A stretch of 64,000 nucleotides of DNA from Ancylomarina longa (GTDB lineage Bacteria > Bacteroidota > Bacteroidia > Bacteroidales > Marinifilaceae): assembly GCF_003996985.1 (NCBI RefSeq), contig NZ_RJJX01000009.1, positions 62,001 to 126,000 of the forward strand, in the 5' to 3' direction. Shown here piece by piece: positions 42,719 through 50,869 of this stretch; within the stretch, counting starts at the first letter, position 1; each line of letters begins with the position of its first letter. The position numbers were made by a program, and so were the translations under genes. Below the pieces are notes generated by a model. That model made no database searches. It was given only the letters and a program-made list of their open reading frames with translations, and was not told where the DNA came from.

Positions 42719-44593
42719 TTATTCCCGTAGAGGATATGCCTCAATGAGTTCGAGGGTGTCGGGGTTGAGCACACGAACAAAAACTTTGCTGCCATCTACA
42801 TCAATCAAAACCAAAGCATTCTGCGTGGAGAATTTTTGCAGGTGATTCATCCAGGGAGTTACTTCCTGAGCATAGTAAGGAGCACCGGCAGCACCATTGT
42901 TAATCTGGTAAAAGATGCGGTTTAGTTTTAGTTTGGTGCCTTTATAATTATCCGGATAACGGCTCATTTCATCGGTAATGGGCAGCATATTGTAGTTGTG
43001 CTCATCTCCGGTAAGCAAAGCCACTGTTTTTTTAGTTTTATTGATGATGATATCCAGTAATTCATCGCGTCGCTGAATAATTCCCAATTCGTGAGGCTGT
43101 CCATTGATAACGGGTCGCCAGGCATTATTTCCCTTGTACCACATATCGTCTTTTACATGTCCTCCGTTGGGAAAAAAAGGCGTGTGGATGCTAATAAAAA
43201 TATGATCGATATTTTCATTATTATCCAAATCCTGAAGCGTTTTTTCCAGCCATTTCATTTGATTGTCCATGATAAAGCCATGAATATTTCCACCTAGATG
43301 TTTCACCCCTATGGGAGTATAGTTGTAGTCCGAATTGAGAACCACGATAGCAACATTATCATAGGCATACCAGTAAACAGATTCCTTATAGGAAGGAAAA
43401 TCCTGCTTTTTAGGATTGGGATCGTAGCTCGAGCCATCCTCACTATGGGGACCATTTTCGGGCAAGGCAAAGTTATCCTGAAAAAGAGATTCCCCGGAGG
43501 CGTCTTTAAAAGGGAAATGGTCGATCAGGAAACTGAAACCACGAATGGTATCGTCAAAAATATAGCTATGGGCTTCATGATTTCCAAAACCAATCATAAA
43601 GGGGATGTGGTGCCAGTAGGGTTCCACGGCATGCTTCCAGTTAGAATATTGAAGATTCATTCTCTCCTTGCTATTGTCGTAACCATCGATTAAATCGCCG
43701 GTGAACTGTACAAATTTTGCATTCTCCGATTTCGCCAGCGCAGCTATTCGTTTTACGATGTAGGCATTGGTTCCGTACATATCGCGTTCGCCGGCTCCCA
43801 TTCCGGATCTGGAATCGCTGCTGTAGGCAAAGGTGAATTTCTCGCGACTTCCCGGAAGGGGTGCTGTTTCAAAAGTATAGGTAAATTTAAATTTACCGAT
43901 TTGAAGCGTGTAATTATATTGCTTTTTAGCCTGAAGGCCATCGATTAATATTTCCTGCTTTAAAGCTGCTTTTTTACCCTTATAGGTTTTATCATTAACC
44001 AGAATATTTGACGTAACGCGTTGAGTAGTGGTAAAGGAAATCACCACACTGCTTGGGCTGAGTTTGTTTACAAAAGGACCTTCGACAAGGGTGGGTTCGG
44101 CAGTAAATTTCTCTTTCCTATGCGAAAAGGCAAGCTTGCCATCGTAAAGCAGGTATCCTTTTTCCGTTACAATTCGATATCCCAATACTCCCAAGCCAGT
44201 AGTTTCCCAATGGATCATATCGTATTTTCCGGAGAGGTTTTTGGCAATAGGAATCGTTGATTTTCCATTTATAATAGGCGATGCTTCCCTAAAATAGACA
44301 GGTTGAGGATAGCTGCCATCAGCATAATTGATAAATCCGTAATACAGTGTTCCCTGTAATTTGGGGAATTTAAAATCCAGATTGATTCCCTGGGAAGTGC
44401 CTACAGGATTACCATTCAAGTCCTGAAAGTGAAACAGGTCGTTTACAGGATTCGCATATATCTTACCACGGGGCAGCTGCATATAAACACCATTCTTATC
44501 CTTGCCCAGGTTTTTGTAAACCGAAGGAATTTCTTGAGCTTCCAATAACTGAATTGTAAAAAGCAATAGCACGCACAAGCCTATTTTTCTCAT
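42719..44593 (-). CDS. Exported calcineurin-like metallophosphoesterase
   Basis: The 624-aa protein has a signal peptide (residues 1-19), a beta-rich N-terminal part (to about 245) that includes an FN3-like unit of the purple-acid-phosphatase kind (PSSVVISFTTTQRVTSNILV), and a metallophosphatase domain from about 250. Metal motifs: YSSDSRSGMG (D-x-R in place of the usual D-x-H), FVQFTGDLIDG, IGFGNHEAHS, SIHTPFFP and TGDEHNYN. It should hydrolyse phosphomono- or diesters outside the cytoplasm. It stands alone; a TATCTTTA box about 40 bp upstream on the minus strand may be its promoter. Confidence 0.85.
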   Translation of the reverse strand: MRKIGLCVLLLFTIQLLEAQEIPSVYKNLGKDKNGVYMQLPRGKIYANPVNDLFHFQDLNGNPVGTSQGINLDFKFPKLQGTLYYGFINYADGSYPQPVYFREASPIINGKSTIPIAKNLSGKYDMIHWETTGLGVLGYRIVTEKGYLLYDGKLAFSHRKEKFTAEPTLVEGPFVNKLSPSSVVISFTTTQRVTSNILVNDKTYKGKKAALKQEILIDGLQAKKQYNYTLQIGKFKFTYTFETAPLPGSREKFTFAYSSDSRSGMGAGERDMYGTNAYIVKRIAALAKSENAKFVQFTGDLIDGYDNSKERMNLQYSNWKHAVEPYWHHIPFMIGFGNHEAHSYIFDDTIRGFSFLIDHFPFKDASGESLFQDNFALPENGPHSEDGSSYDPNPKKQDFPSYKESVYWYAYDNVAIVVLNSDYNYTPIGVKHLGGNIHGFIMDNQMKWLEKTLQDLDNNENIDHIFISIHTPFFPNGGHVKDDMWYKGNNAWRPVINGQPHELGIIQRRDELLDIIINKTKKTVALLTGDEHNYNMLPITDEMSRYPDNYKGTKLKLNRIFYQINNGAAGAPYYAQEVTPWMNHLQKFSTQNALVLIDVDGSKVFVRVLNPDTLELIEAYPLRE

Positions 44594-44944
44594 TGCATCT
44601 CCTTATTTTGGTTCTAATTTATATTGAATTTTAATAAAGATACAACATGAGAATGTGGGATGCATGTTTTTTTGATGGGAAAGTCTGCTTAGCATCCTGT
44701 TTCAATGGAGCTTAGACTTGAGTGGGAATGGAGAGATAGAAGGGAGGGGTGTCAAATCCCGTCAAATTCTTAACTTTGCAAAAGCAGCGCGCCCGTTGCC
44801 CTCTCTTTTTTGATTTTTTGTTTACTGACATATAGCCAAATAAATCGACGAGAGGAACAACAGGCTGCAATTGCTTATAGTTTGCGAATCATTGGATTTC
44901 GATCCGGTGGTTCGCTTCTTTTCAGGAGATCATCGCGAAAAGCA
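44594..44944. other. Intergenic region downstream of the 236-aa gene
   Basis: 351 bp without a supported gene. A plus-strand TAACTTTG followed by C at 44771-44779 matches a -7 box, but no ORF with a good start follows; a small RNA cannot be excluded. CAAATCCCGT/CAAATTC near 44752-44769 is a short direct repeat. I see nothing else. Confidence 0.4.
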
Positions 44945-45655
44945 TTATTCAGTGGCTGAATTTACCAAATCGGCTTCCTCTTCGGTAACTTGAATTTCAT
45001 TTGCTGACTTATTGGAACCATAAAGTACGTAATCGTGATAAAAGGCCTCGTTGGTATTTTCCCATATCCTTTTGCCAACCTCGCACAATTCAACAATCAG
45101 GTCGTATAACTCGTTGCCCAATTCAAAGCGCTTCACACTCATTTGCTCGCGTACGGCAATGGCTTCTGTTTGTGCATCAATGGCATTGTCGAGTGCGGTG
45201 GTGGCTTCGGTAGCTAAGGTGATCATCTCTCCGTCTATGTTTCTTTTTGCCAAAGCTTCTTGATACAGTTCGGCAGTTTTGCAAACATGCTTGCTGTAAA
45301 CTACCAATTCCTGATCGGTTAGGCGATTCATACCGCTGAAGCGAAAGGTTGCGTATTCTTTGCTATTGCTCCCCAAAGCCAATTTTCCTTTAAAGGCCAT
45401 TTCCCCTAGCATTTCAACAAGTTTTCCTTTTAATTGCTCCTTATTATTGGTGGTAAGCGTTTTCTGACCTTCCCAGTACATATCGGGCAATATCGCCTTA
45501 AATTGCTCCGTTTTCACCCTTACGGTTTCCGCTATGCCATCATCGTAACCATATTTCATAAATTCCAGCACATCGCGTTCCAATACTGCTTTTACACGAT
45601 CACCACGTTGACCTAATTCAGGATAGGACATGGTAAATTTCTTAGTTTGTTTCAT
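44945..45655 (-). CDS. Helical hypothetical protein (236 aa)
   Basis: Not recognised. The product is almost wholly helical and acidic, with no signal peptide or membrane segment. It carries a conserved-looking middle GMNRLTDQELVVYSKHVCKTAELY (about 109-132) and a C-terminal RFELGNELYDLIVELCEVGKRIWENTNEAFYHDYVLYG (about 177-214). The predicted shape is a long helical bundle. I recall similar proteins as recurrent orphan genes in Bacteroidota but cannot name a family. Its upstream region is the long gap that contains the 21-bp inverted array, which could affect its expression. Confidence 0.65.
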   Translation of the reverse strand: MKQTKKFTMSYPELGQRGDRVKAVLERDVLEFMKYGYDDGIAETVRVKTEQFKAILPDMYWEGQKTLTTNNKEQLKGKLVEMLGEMAFKGKLALGSNSKEYATFRFSGMNRLTDQELVVYSKHVCKTAELYQEALAKRNIDGEMITLATEATTALDNAIDAQTEAIAVREQMSVKRFELGNELYDLIVELCEVGKRIWENTNEAFYHDYVLYGSNKSANEIQVTEEEADLVNSATE

Positions 45656-46473
45656 GTTTCATTAATTTTTAGTGAAATAATAGAATGAACTCCGTTTTTA
45701 TATATGTTTTATCGAAGTGGAGCACTAATTTAAAAATAATAAGCTAAATGCAAATGTTTATGCTCATTAAAAGTGTTAAATGATTCATCTTTTTTTTCTT
45801 AATGGTTGGTTTACAGTAGCTTTTAGTTGTTGTATGGCTTGTGTTTTTTAATTAATTGTTTGTATGTGTTGGTGAATAAAGCTTTATCAGGATGTATATT
45901 TGCTGCTGTCTTATCATTGTTTGTGTTATTTGTGCGCTTTAAAGCTTGTGTGAAGGGGGCTTGGAGAAGATTTTGTTTGAAGGTGTGCTTTCGCTTTATT
46001 GAATGACAAAGAGATTAGCGTATGCTGCTGTAATATCTGTTAAAGTAATCGTCAATGTTAATAAAATAGCCTTGAGTGTTGATAAGTTCATCGGGAGACC
46101 AGCGAATGTAGTCGGGAGACCTGCCAATGTGCCCAAGAGACTCATCGATGTAGCCTTGACACCTATCAATGTAGCCGAGAGACTTGTCAATGTAGTCGAG
46201 AGACCAACCATCTGCAGCCTTATAGTGTTCAGGTGCATTGCAGATAACAGGTCTCTAGGTGAATTTGCCAGGTCTTAAGGTGATTCCGACAGGAATTACG
46301 ATGCTAATGGCGGGTCTCAAGGCTACAATCCCTGCTCTTAAGGTTTAGTTTGCAGGTATTAGGCTGCGATTGACAGGTAGAAGGAGAACATTCGCAGGAA
46401 TGGGGGTGAATTTTGTAACAGTCTTCAGCAGATGTGGAAATCTTATACGAATGCTTTAAAGTTAGTCGGTTTT
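45656..46473. other. Long intergenic region with the 21-bp palindromic array
   Basis: 818 bp between the 236-aa gene and the histidine kinase, both on the minus strand. Positions 45656-46020 are G/T-rich on the plus strand with no clear element; 46064-46415 is the repeat array. Open frames across the array exist on both strands only because the period is a multiple of three. Confidence 0.6.
46064..46415. repeat. 21-bp degenerate tandem array arranged as a large imperfect palindrome
   Basis: Left half: units start at 46085, 46106, 46127, 46148, 46169 and 46190 (plus a weak one at 46064), consensus ATGTAGYCGRGAGACYTRYC plus A. Right half: units at 46248, 46269, 46290, 46311, 46332, 46353, 46374 and 46395, consensus CAGGTCTYAAGGTGAATTYG. 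The right consensus is the reverse complement type of the left (GAGACCTG versus CAGGTCTC). The centre has its own inverted repeat, ATCTGCA at 46210-46216 and TGCAGAT at 46239-46245. All units are exactly 21 bp. Confidence 0.75.
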
Positions 46474-48486
46474 TCAGATCGATTTTTGGCAGGGAATGGT
46501 AAAGCGGAAGGTACTTCCTTCCTCTTTGTTGCTTTCTACCCAGATTTCTCCTCCTAGCATATCAACATATGCTTTTGAAATGGCTAAGCCCAATCCAACT
46601 CCTTCAATTATTTTTGCCTTATCGAAGTTCGCTTGTGCAAATCGTTCAAATATCAAATGTTGCTGTTCTTCAGGGATTCCAATTCCAGTATCTTTAACAA
46701 AGAATTCCAGATATTTCTCTTTTTGGTGGTATCCAAATTCTATTTTGCCCTGATTGCTGTACTTAATTGCATTTTTAATCAGGTTAATTAGTATCGCAGC
46801 TATTTTTTGTGAATCAGAAAAGAGATTTGCTTTTTCATGGGAAAAGGATTTTTTCAGAGAAAGAAGTAATCCTTTTTGCTTGGCTTCAGGCTGGAAGAAT
46901 GAGCAGATATCCTCCAATTGCTCATTGATATTAAATTTTACATTCATCAATTCAATCAGGCCTGCTTCTATTTTTGAGATATCAACAATATCAGTAATAA
47001 TGCTGAGCATCCGTTGTCCACTCTTCTCAATAATATGAATGTATTCCTGTTGTTTTTCTCCGTTTAATCCTGGAGTTTCCAATAGCTCCGCAAATCCTAG
47101 AATACCATTCATGGGCGTGCGTATTTCGTGACTCATATTGGCAAGAAATGCTGATTTTAGGCGATCACTTTCTTCCGCCTTTTCTTTTGCTGCAATTAGT
47201 TCATTTTCCCATTTCTTTCGTTCGGTAATATCGATAATAGTCCCCAATAATTCCATTGGTTTCCCTTGCTTATTTTTTATTAATTCAGCCTGAGCTTGTA
47301 CCCAATGAATGCTTCCATCTTGCCAAATTATACGGTGGTCGATATTGTAGTCTTTTTCTCCCTTGACAGCAAATTGTAACGCTTCTTGTACCATCTCTTT
47401 ATCATCAGGATGAACTGCTTTTGTTACCAATGACATTGCTGATCCTACCCCAATTTTAGGGTCGATGCCATGGATACGATAAGCTTCATCAGAAATAGAA
47501 ACATTATTGTTTTGTAGGTTCCAATCGATAAAACCCATATGAGCAATAGCTTCTGCTTTTATTAATTTTTCACGATGCTTTTGCAGATCATCAGAAAATT
47601 GTTTTTTTTTGGTAAAATCGCTGGCAATTCCAACTTTACGGATGACAGCACCATTTTTATTCCGTTGAAATACACGTTCTCTGCTATGTAAATAGATCCA
47701 ATTGCCATTTTTGTGCCTCATGCGGTAATCAATTTCCAGAGTATCCTCATCCGAAGCATGGAGAATTTGGTTCTGAAAATCCAACACTTCTTGCAGATCC
47801 TCCGGGTGAATGAGCTTTGGGAATAAATGATCTCCCATTTTCCGGATTTCATTTTTAGAATAGCCTAGTAATCGCTCCATCCCGGAATTGGAATAGATAT
47901 TACTGTTGGTTTCTAAATCGTAAACATAGATGAGTGCAGGAGAGGTGTCTGCAACTGCCCGAATAAAAGCACCCCGTCTCTTATGTGATTCCTCCACTTT
48001 CTTTATTTCGGTAATATCTTGCACTGTTCCCATGGATCGTATTGGATTACCTGTTGGGTCGAAAAAGGTTTCGCATTGTTCATACACATATTTTATTCTA
48101 CCATCTGGCAGAAGTAATTTGTGTTCAATCTGATAAGGTAATTTAGTTTTTAGTGAGTTCGTGTAGGCTTGATTTACCATTTCACGGTCATCCGGATGAA
48201 TGGTCTGGAGAAAAGTATCGTAGGATGCCTTAAATTTTTTGGAATCTATTTCGAATATGCGGAAAATTTCATCGGACCATATAAGTTCTTTCGTTTGTAA
48301 ATTAAGTTCCCAATTGCCTATGTGTGCACTCTGTTGCGCCATTCTTAGGCGCTGAATATTCTTTTTTAATTTTTTTTTAGCTTTTTTCCTTCTATGGTGA
48401 TCTTTTGAATTGGAATCTTGAAGAAATTTAATTTCCTGCTTCAAGGCTTGGATTTTGCTTAATAATTCTTCTTTGGTGCGATGCAT
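46474..48486 (-). CDS. Cytosolic PAS-domain sensor histidine kinase
   Basis: A 670-aa kinase with no membrane segment. A charged coiled coil (1-50) precedes three PAS/PAC domains at about 53-165, 170-295 and 305-425, each ending in a D-I-T-E or D-F-T-K PAC signature. A HisKA domain follows with FLANMSHEIRTPMNGILGF (phospho-acceptor H453), then a HATPase domain at about 540-668 with NLIKNAIKYSNQG, DTGIGIPEEQ and GVGLGLAISKAYVD. No receiver domain is fused, and no response regulator gene is nearby, so the partner is unlinked. Signals could be redox or small molecules through PAS; no haem or flavin residue could be identified. Confidence 0.93.
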   Translation of the reverse strand: MHRTKEELLSKIQALKQEIKFLQDSNSKDHHRRKKAKKKLKKNIQRLRMAQQSAHIGNWELNLQTKELIWSDEIFRIFEIDSKKFKASYDTFLQTIHPDDREMVNQAYTNSLKTKLPYQIEHKLLLPDGRIKYVYEQCETFFDPTGNPIRSMGTVQDITEIKKVEESHKRRGAFIRAVADTSPALIYVYDLETNSNIYSNSGMERLLGYSKNEIRKMGDHLFPKLIHPEDLQEVLDFQNQILHASDEDTLEIDYRMRHKNGNWIYLHSRERVFQRNKNGAVIRKVGIASDFTKKKQFSDDLQKHREKLIKAEAIAHMGFIDWNLQNNNVSISDEAYRIHGIDPKIGVGSAMSLVTKAVHPDDKEMVQEALQFAVKGEKDYNIDHRIIWQDGSIHWVQAQAELIKNKQGKPMELLGTIIDITERKKWENELIAAKEKAEESDRLKSAFLANMSHEIRTPMNGILGFAELLETPGLNGEKQQEYIHIIEKSGQRMLSIITDIVDISKIEAGLIELMNVKFNINEQLEDICSFFQPEAKQKGLLLSLKKSFSHEKANLFSDSQKIAAILINLIKNAIKYSNQGKIEFGYHQKEKYLEFFVKDTGIGIPEEQQHLIFERFAQANFDKAKIIEGVGLGLAISKAYVDMLGGEIWVESNKEEGSTFRFTIPCQKSI

Positions 48487-48699
48487 TATTCCCTTGATTT
48501 TGTAATTGGAAACGAAACTTTTCTTTTTCGTTTATAGAATCAACAAACAATTTAATGAAAATAACCAGACCTGTCAAATATTATGATATAAATTAAAAAA
48601 CCAGTTAAGAAAAAAGAGAGTTCAATTTACCTTAGCAGAAAAGAATTTGTGTCCCAATCCTAGGATAACTTAGAATATAACTACAAAGAGGATTAGATT

Positions 48700-49578
48700 T
48701 TACAAGCCCCGTAACCATTCCGGACGCAGTTGTGCATTTTTTGGATCGTTCAGTACATCATTTATGCGAGAAAGCAATTCCTGTTTGTTGCGGTTTAAGT
48801 TGCCACGAAGAATAAGGTAATTAGAGGCATGGTCGCTACGGAAAATAGTGTTTTCCAATTCCAGATTTTCGAGGAAAATTTTCATTTCGGCAATTAGTTC
48901 GATTGTACTTAAGGCAATAAATTCTCCTTTAAACTTTTGCTTAAAATGATCTTCCCCATAGGGGAATGAAAGAACGAGAGTAGACAGATATTCGGGTTGA
49001 ATCTGATTAATTAGTTGGGCAGAATTTAAGGCATGTTGCTGAGAAAAGTTTTTGCCTCCCAAGCCATTTAAAATCATTACCGAGAGTTTTATTTCAGCTT
49101 TCCGGGCTTTTTGCAATGCCTTGCTGGTACTGGTAAAGTCTTCTCCTTTGTGAATTGCTTGTAGTAATTCGTCATCTCCCGATTCTATCCCTACATATAA
49201 GAGTTTAAGTCCTTTATCAGATAAAATTTTAAGCTCTTCGTTGGTTTTGGCAGCAATATCTCTTGCTAAAGCATAAGCCGATATTCTATTTAGTTTGGGA
49301 AAGGTGGTTTTGAGCTTATCCAGCAATCGGCTCATTTTATCGAAGGAAAGCACCATGGCATTTCCGTCGGCTAAAAAAACTTTACGGATATCACGAGCAT
49401 CCGTGGCAAGCGATTCTATTTCCGCAAAAATTTCTTTTTCGGATCGTATCCGAAATTGCTTACTGCTGTACATTTCGCAAAAGGCACATTGGTTCCATGC
49501 GCATCCTAATGTAATTTGCAGGATGAGAGAATATGCTTCGCTTGGAGGACGAAATAATGGTTCGTGATAAGATAACAT
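48700..49578 (-). CDS. Radical SAM protein with CX4CX2C cluster motif
   Basis: A 292-aa protein starting YHEPLFRPPSEAYSLIL. The cluster motif is GCAWNQCAFCEMY, i.e. C-x4-C-x2-C, one residue longer in the first gap than the canonical CX3CX2C. SAM-binding elements follow: KVFLADGNAMVLSFDKM (about 67-83), LLYVGIESGDDELLQAIHKGE (about 124-144) and LSVMILNGLGGKNF (about 158-171). This subfamily is widespread and unassigned; the substrate is unknown. A -7 box lies so close to the ATG that the mRNA may be leaderless. Confidence 0.88.
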   Translation of the reverse strand: MLSYHEPLFRPPSEAYSLILQITLGCAWNQCAFCEMYSSKQFRIRSEKEIFAEIESLATDARDIRKVFLADGNAMVLSFDKMSRLLDKLKTTFPKLNRISAYALARDIAAKTNEELKILSDKGLKLLYVGIESGDDELLQAIHKGEDFTSTSKALQKARKAEIKLSVMILNGLGGKNFSQQHALNSAQLINQIQPEYLSTLVLSFPYGEDHFKQKFKGEFIALSTIELIAEMKIFLENLELENTIFRSDHASNYLILRGNLNRNKQELLSRINDVLNDPKNAQLRPEWLRGL

Positions 49579-49582
49579 TTGG

Positions 49583-49590
49583 CAAAAATA
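49583..49590 (-). promoter_or_regulatory. -7 promoter box directly before the radical SAM gene
   Basis: On the minus strand TATTTTTG followed by C matches TAnnTTTG. Only four bases separate its G from the ATG, so transcription may start on or next to the start codon. The -33 region is poor. Confidence 0.4.
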
Positions 49591-49675
49591 GTAAACTTGT
49601 TTGTAAGGAAGAATCTGTTTAGGTAGGGACTTTAATTGAAATGGAAATCCCTATCTTGTGAAAAATCAGAAGGAG

Positions 49676-49948
49676 ATGGCAGAAAAGGCAGTAAGCATTC
49701 AGGTGTTTGGGAGAGTTCAGGGGGTTGGATTCCGCTATCATACTCGGGAAGCGGCAAAGCGCTTTGGGGTGAAAGGGTTTGTGAAAAATCAGATAGATGG
49801 TACTGTATATGTAGAGGCAGAAGGGGATGGTTTGGCTATGGATCTATTTTGCGATTGGTGCCGAAAAGGACCAAATTGGGCGGAAGTGATTAAAGTGAAT
49901 ATTTGTAATCTTGCACCACAGGGTTTTATGGCTTTTGATATAAAATAA
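49676..49948 (+). CDS. acyP: Acylphosphatase
   Basis: Small enzyme (90 aa) hydrolysing acyl phosphates. The active site is clear: [21 protein letters not shown] (about 8-28), where R15-type and R/N residues bind phosphate (GRVQGVGFR), and [19 protein letters not shown] (about 33-51), with the conserved catalytic asparagine in FVKNQ. The ATG at 49676 gives the usual N-terminus; a GTG at 49658 would add six residues. A bidirectional hairpin directly follows and separates it from a convergent tRNA-Gln. Confidence 0.94.
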   Translation: MAEKAVSIQVFGRVQGVGFRYHTREAAKRFGVKGFVKNQIDGTVYVEAEGDGLAMDLFCDWCRKGPNWAEVIKVNICNLAPQGFMAFDIK

Positions 49949-49949
49949 A

Positions 49950-49975
49950 AAAGCTCCTGAAAAATCAGAAGCTTT
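49950..49975. terminator. Bidirectional terminator between acyP and tRNA-Gln
   Basis: AAAGCTCCTGA (49950-49960) pairs with TCAGAAGCTTT (49965-49975), one mismatch. Minus-strand T run follows for the tRNA; plus-strand T run is short. Confidence 0.7.
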
Positions 49976-49976
49976 G

Positions 49977-50047
49977 TTGTCCCATAAGGACTCGAACCTT
50001 AAATGCCTGTACCAAAAACAGGTGTGTTACCATTACACCATGGGACA
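49977..50047 (-). tRNA. tRNA-Gln (TTG), copy 2
   Basis: A 71-nt cloverleaf with acceptor TGTCCCA/TGGGACA, anticodon stem CCTGT/ACAGG, loop TTTTGGT with anticodon TTG, and T arm TAAGG TTCGAGT CCTTA. Discriminator A; CCA not encoded. Identical to the copy at 50631. Confidence 0.95.
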
Positions 50048-50201
50048 ATTTTATTAAGTCATTTTTGACTAAGACGGTGCAAATATAGTGGAAATATTTA
50101 TTGGGCAAAACTAAAATATGCAAAAAAGTTACAGGTTGAAATTTCGAAAGTAAAGATTTAGAGGCAAGCTTTCTGATAGTCAATTTATAAGAGGATAAAG
50201 C

Positions 50202-50573
50202 ATGGAGCAAAAAAAAATAGAATCCTTAACCGGGAAGTGGATTTATGAGGAGGATTATGGCTATGGAATGGCCAAAGGAGAACTTCTATTGGTTCAGAAA
50301 GGGCGGAAGTTATCCGGTAAGATAATTTTTTCGGAGAATGTAGATGCAGCGGAGACTTTCATGATTCAGGAGATTCTGGAAGGGGAAATTATTCAGAATA
50401 GGGTAATTATAAAAGCTATTGAATACGATGTGATTCATGCCGATTTTGAGATCAGATATGAACTGGATTCCTGGAATGGAATGTTGATAAATGAAACAAC
50501 AATTGAAGGAGATAGTGTTGACGAACAAGGTATCACGGGAAGTTTTCGTTTTACGAAACTGGCAACAGAATAG
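50202..50573 (+). CDS. Small lipocalin-like hypothetical protein (123 aa)
   Basis: The 123-aa product begins with SLTGKWIYEEDYGYGMAKGEL, a pattern (GxW ... strand) seen in small beta-barrel lipocalin-like proteins. It continues with alternating strands (LLLVQKGRKLSGKIIFSE, NRVIIKAIEYDVI) and ends ITGSFRFTKLATE. No signal peptide is present. The fold assignment is by pattern and not firm. It lies on the opposite strand between two identical tRNA-Gln genes and ends before a strong bidirectional hairpin. Function unknown. Confidence 0.65.
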   Translation: MEQKKIESLTGKWIYEEDYGYGMAKGELLLVQKGRKLSGKIIFSENVDAAETFMIQEILEGEIIQNRVIIKAIEYDVIHADFEIRYELDSWNGMLINETTIEGDSVDEQGITGSFRFTKLATE

Positions 50574-50596
50574 CAGTTAATCATAAACAGGAAATA

Positions 50597-50629
50597 AAAA
50601 AAGCTTCGAAACATATTCGAAGCTTTTTT
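50597..50629. terminator. Perfect bidirectional terminator between the 123-aa gene and tRNA-Gln
   Basis: A 14-bp perfect stem (50597-50610 with 50616-50629), loop ACATA, with A-rich and T-rich flanks, serving both strands. Confidence 0.85.
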
Positions 50630-50630
50630 G

Positions 50631-50701
50631 TTGTCCCATAAGGACTCGAACCTTAAATGCCTGTACCAAAAACAGGTGTGTTACCATTACACCATGGGAC
50701 A
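50631..50701 (-). tRNA. tRNA-Gln (TTG), copy 1
   Basis: Same 71-nt sequence as the copy at 49977, anticodon TTG. A hairpin terminator begins right at its 3' end on the minus strand. Confidence 0.95.
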
Positions 50702-50869
50702 ATCATAATTGATCTTTTTGCAAAGACTCTGCAAATGTAAGAAAAATTTTTTGTGCGCAAACAAAAAGAAGAAAATAATGCTGCATTATTCGGGGGTAGC
50801 GTGAAAATTGACTATTTTCGTTCCCGTTATTTAGCTACAAATCAATAGAAAATATCAAATACACACAAG

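Noticed and set aside
44812-44959. Open frame without ATG running into the end of the 236-aa gene
   Set aside because: It has no start codon, overlaps a better gene antisense, and its residues show no family pattern.
45996-46278. Open frames of 80 and 91 codons on both strands across the 21-bp array
   Set aside because: The period is a multiple of three, so frames stay open by construction. Differences between units change amino acids freely at all codon positions, and no start context is visible.
46064-46415. CRISPR array
   Set aside because: Units are contiguous and degenerate, with no unique spacers between conserved repeats, and no cas genes are near.
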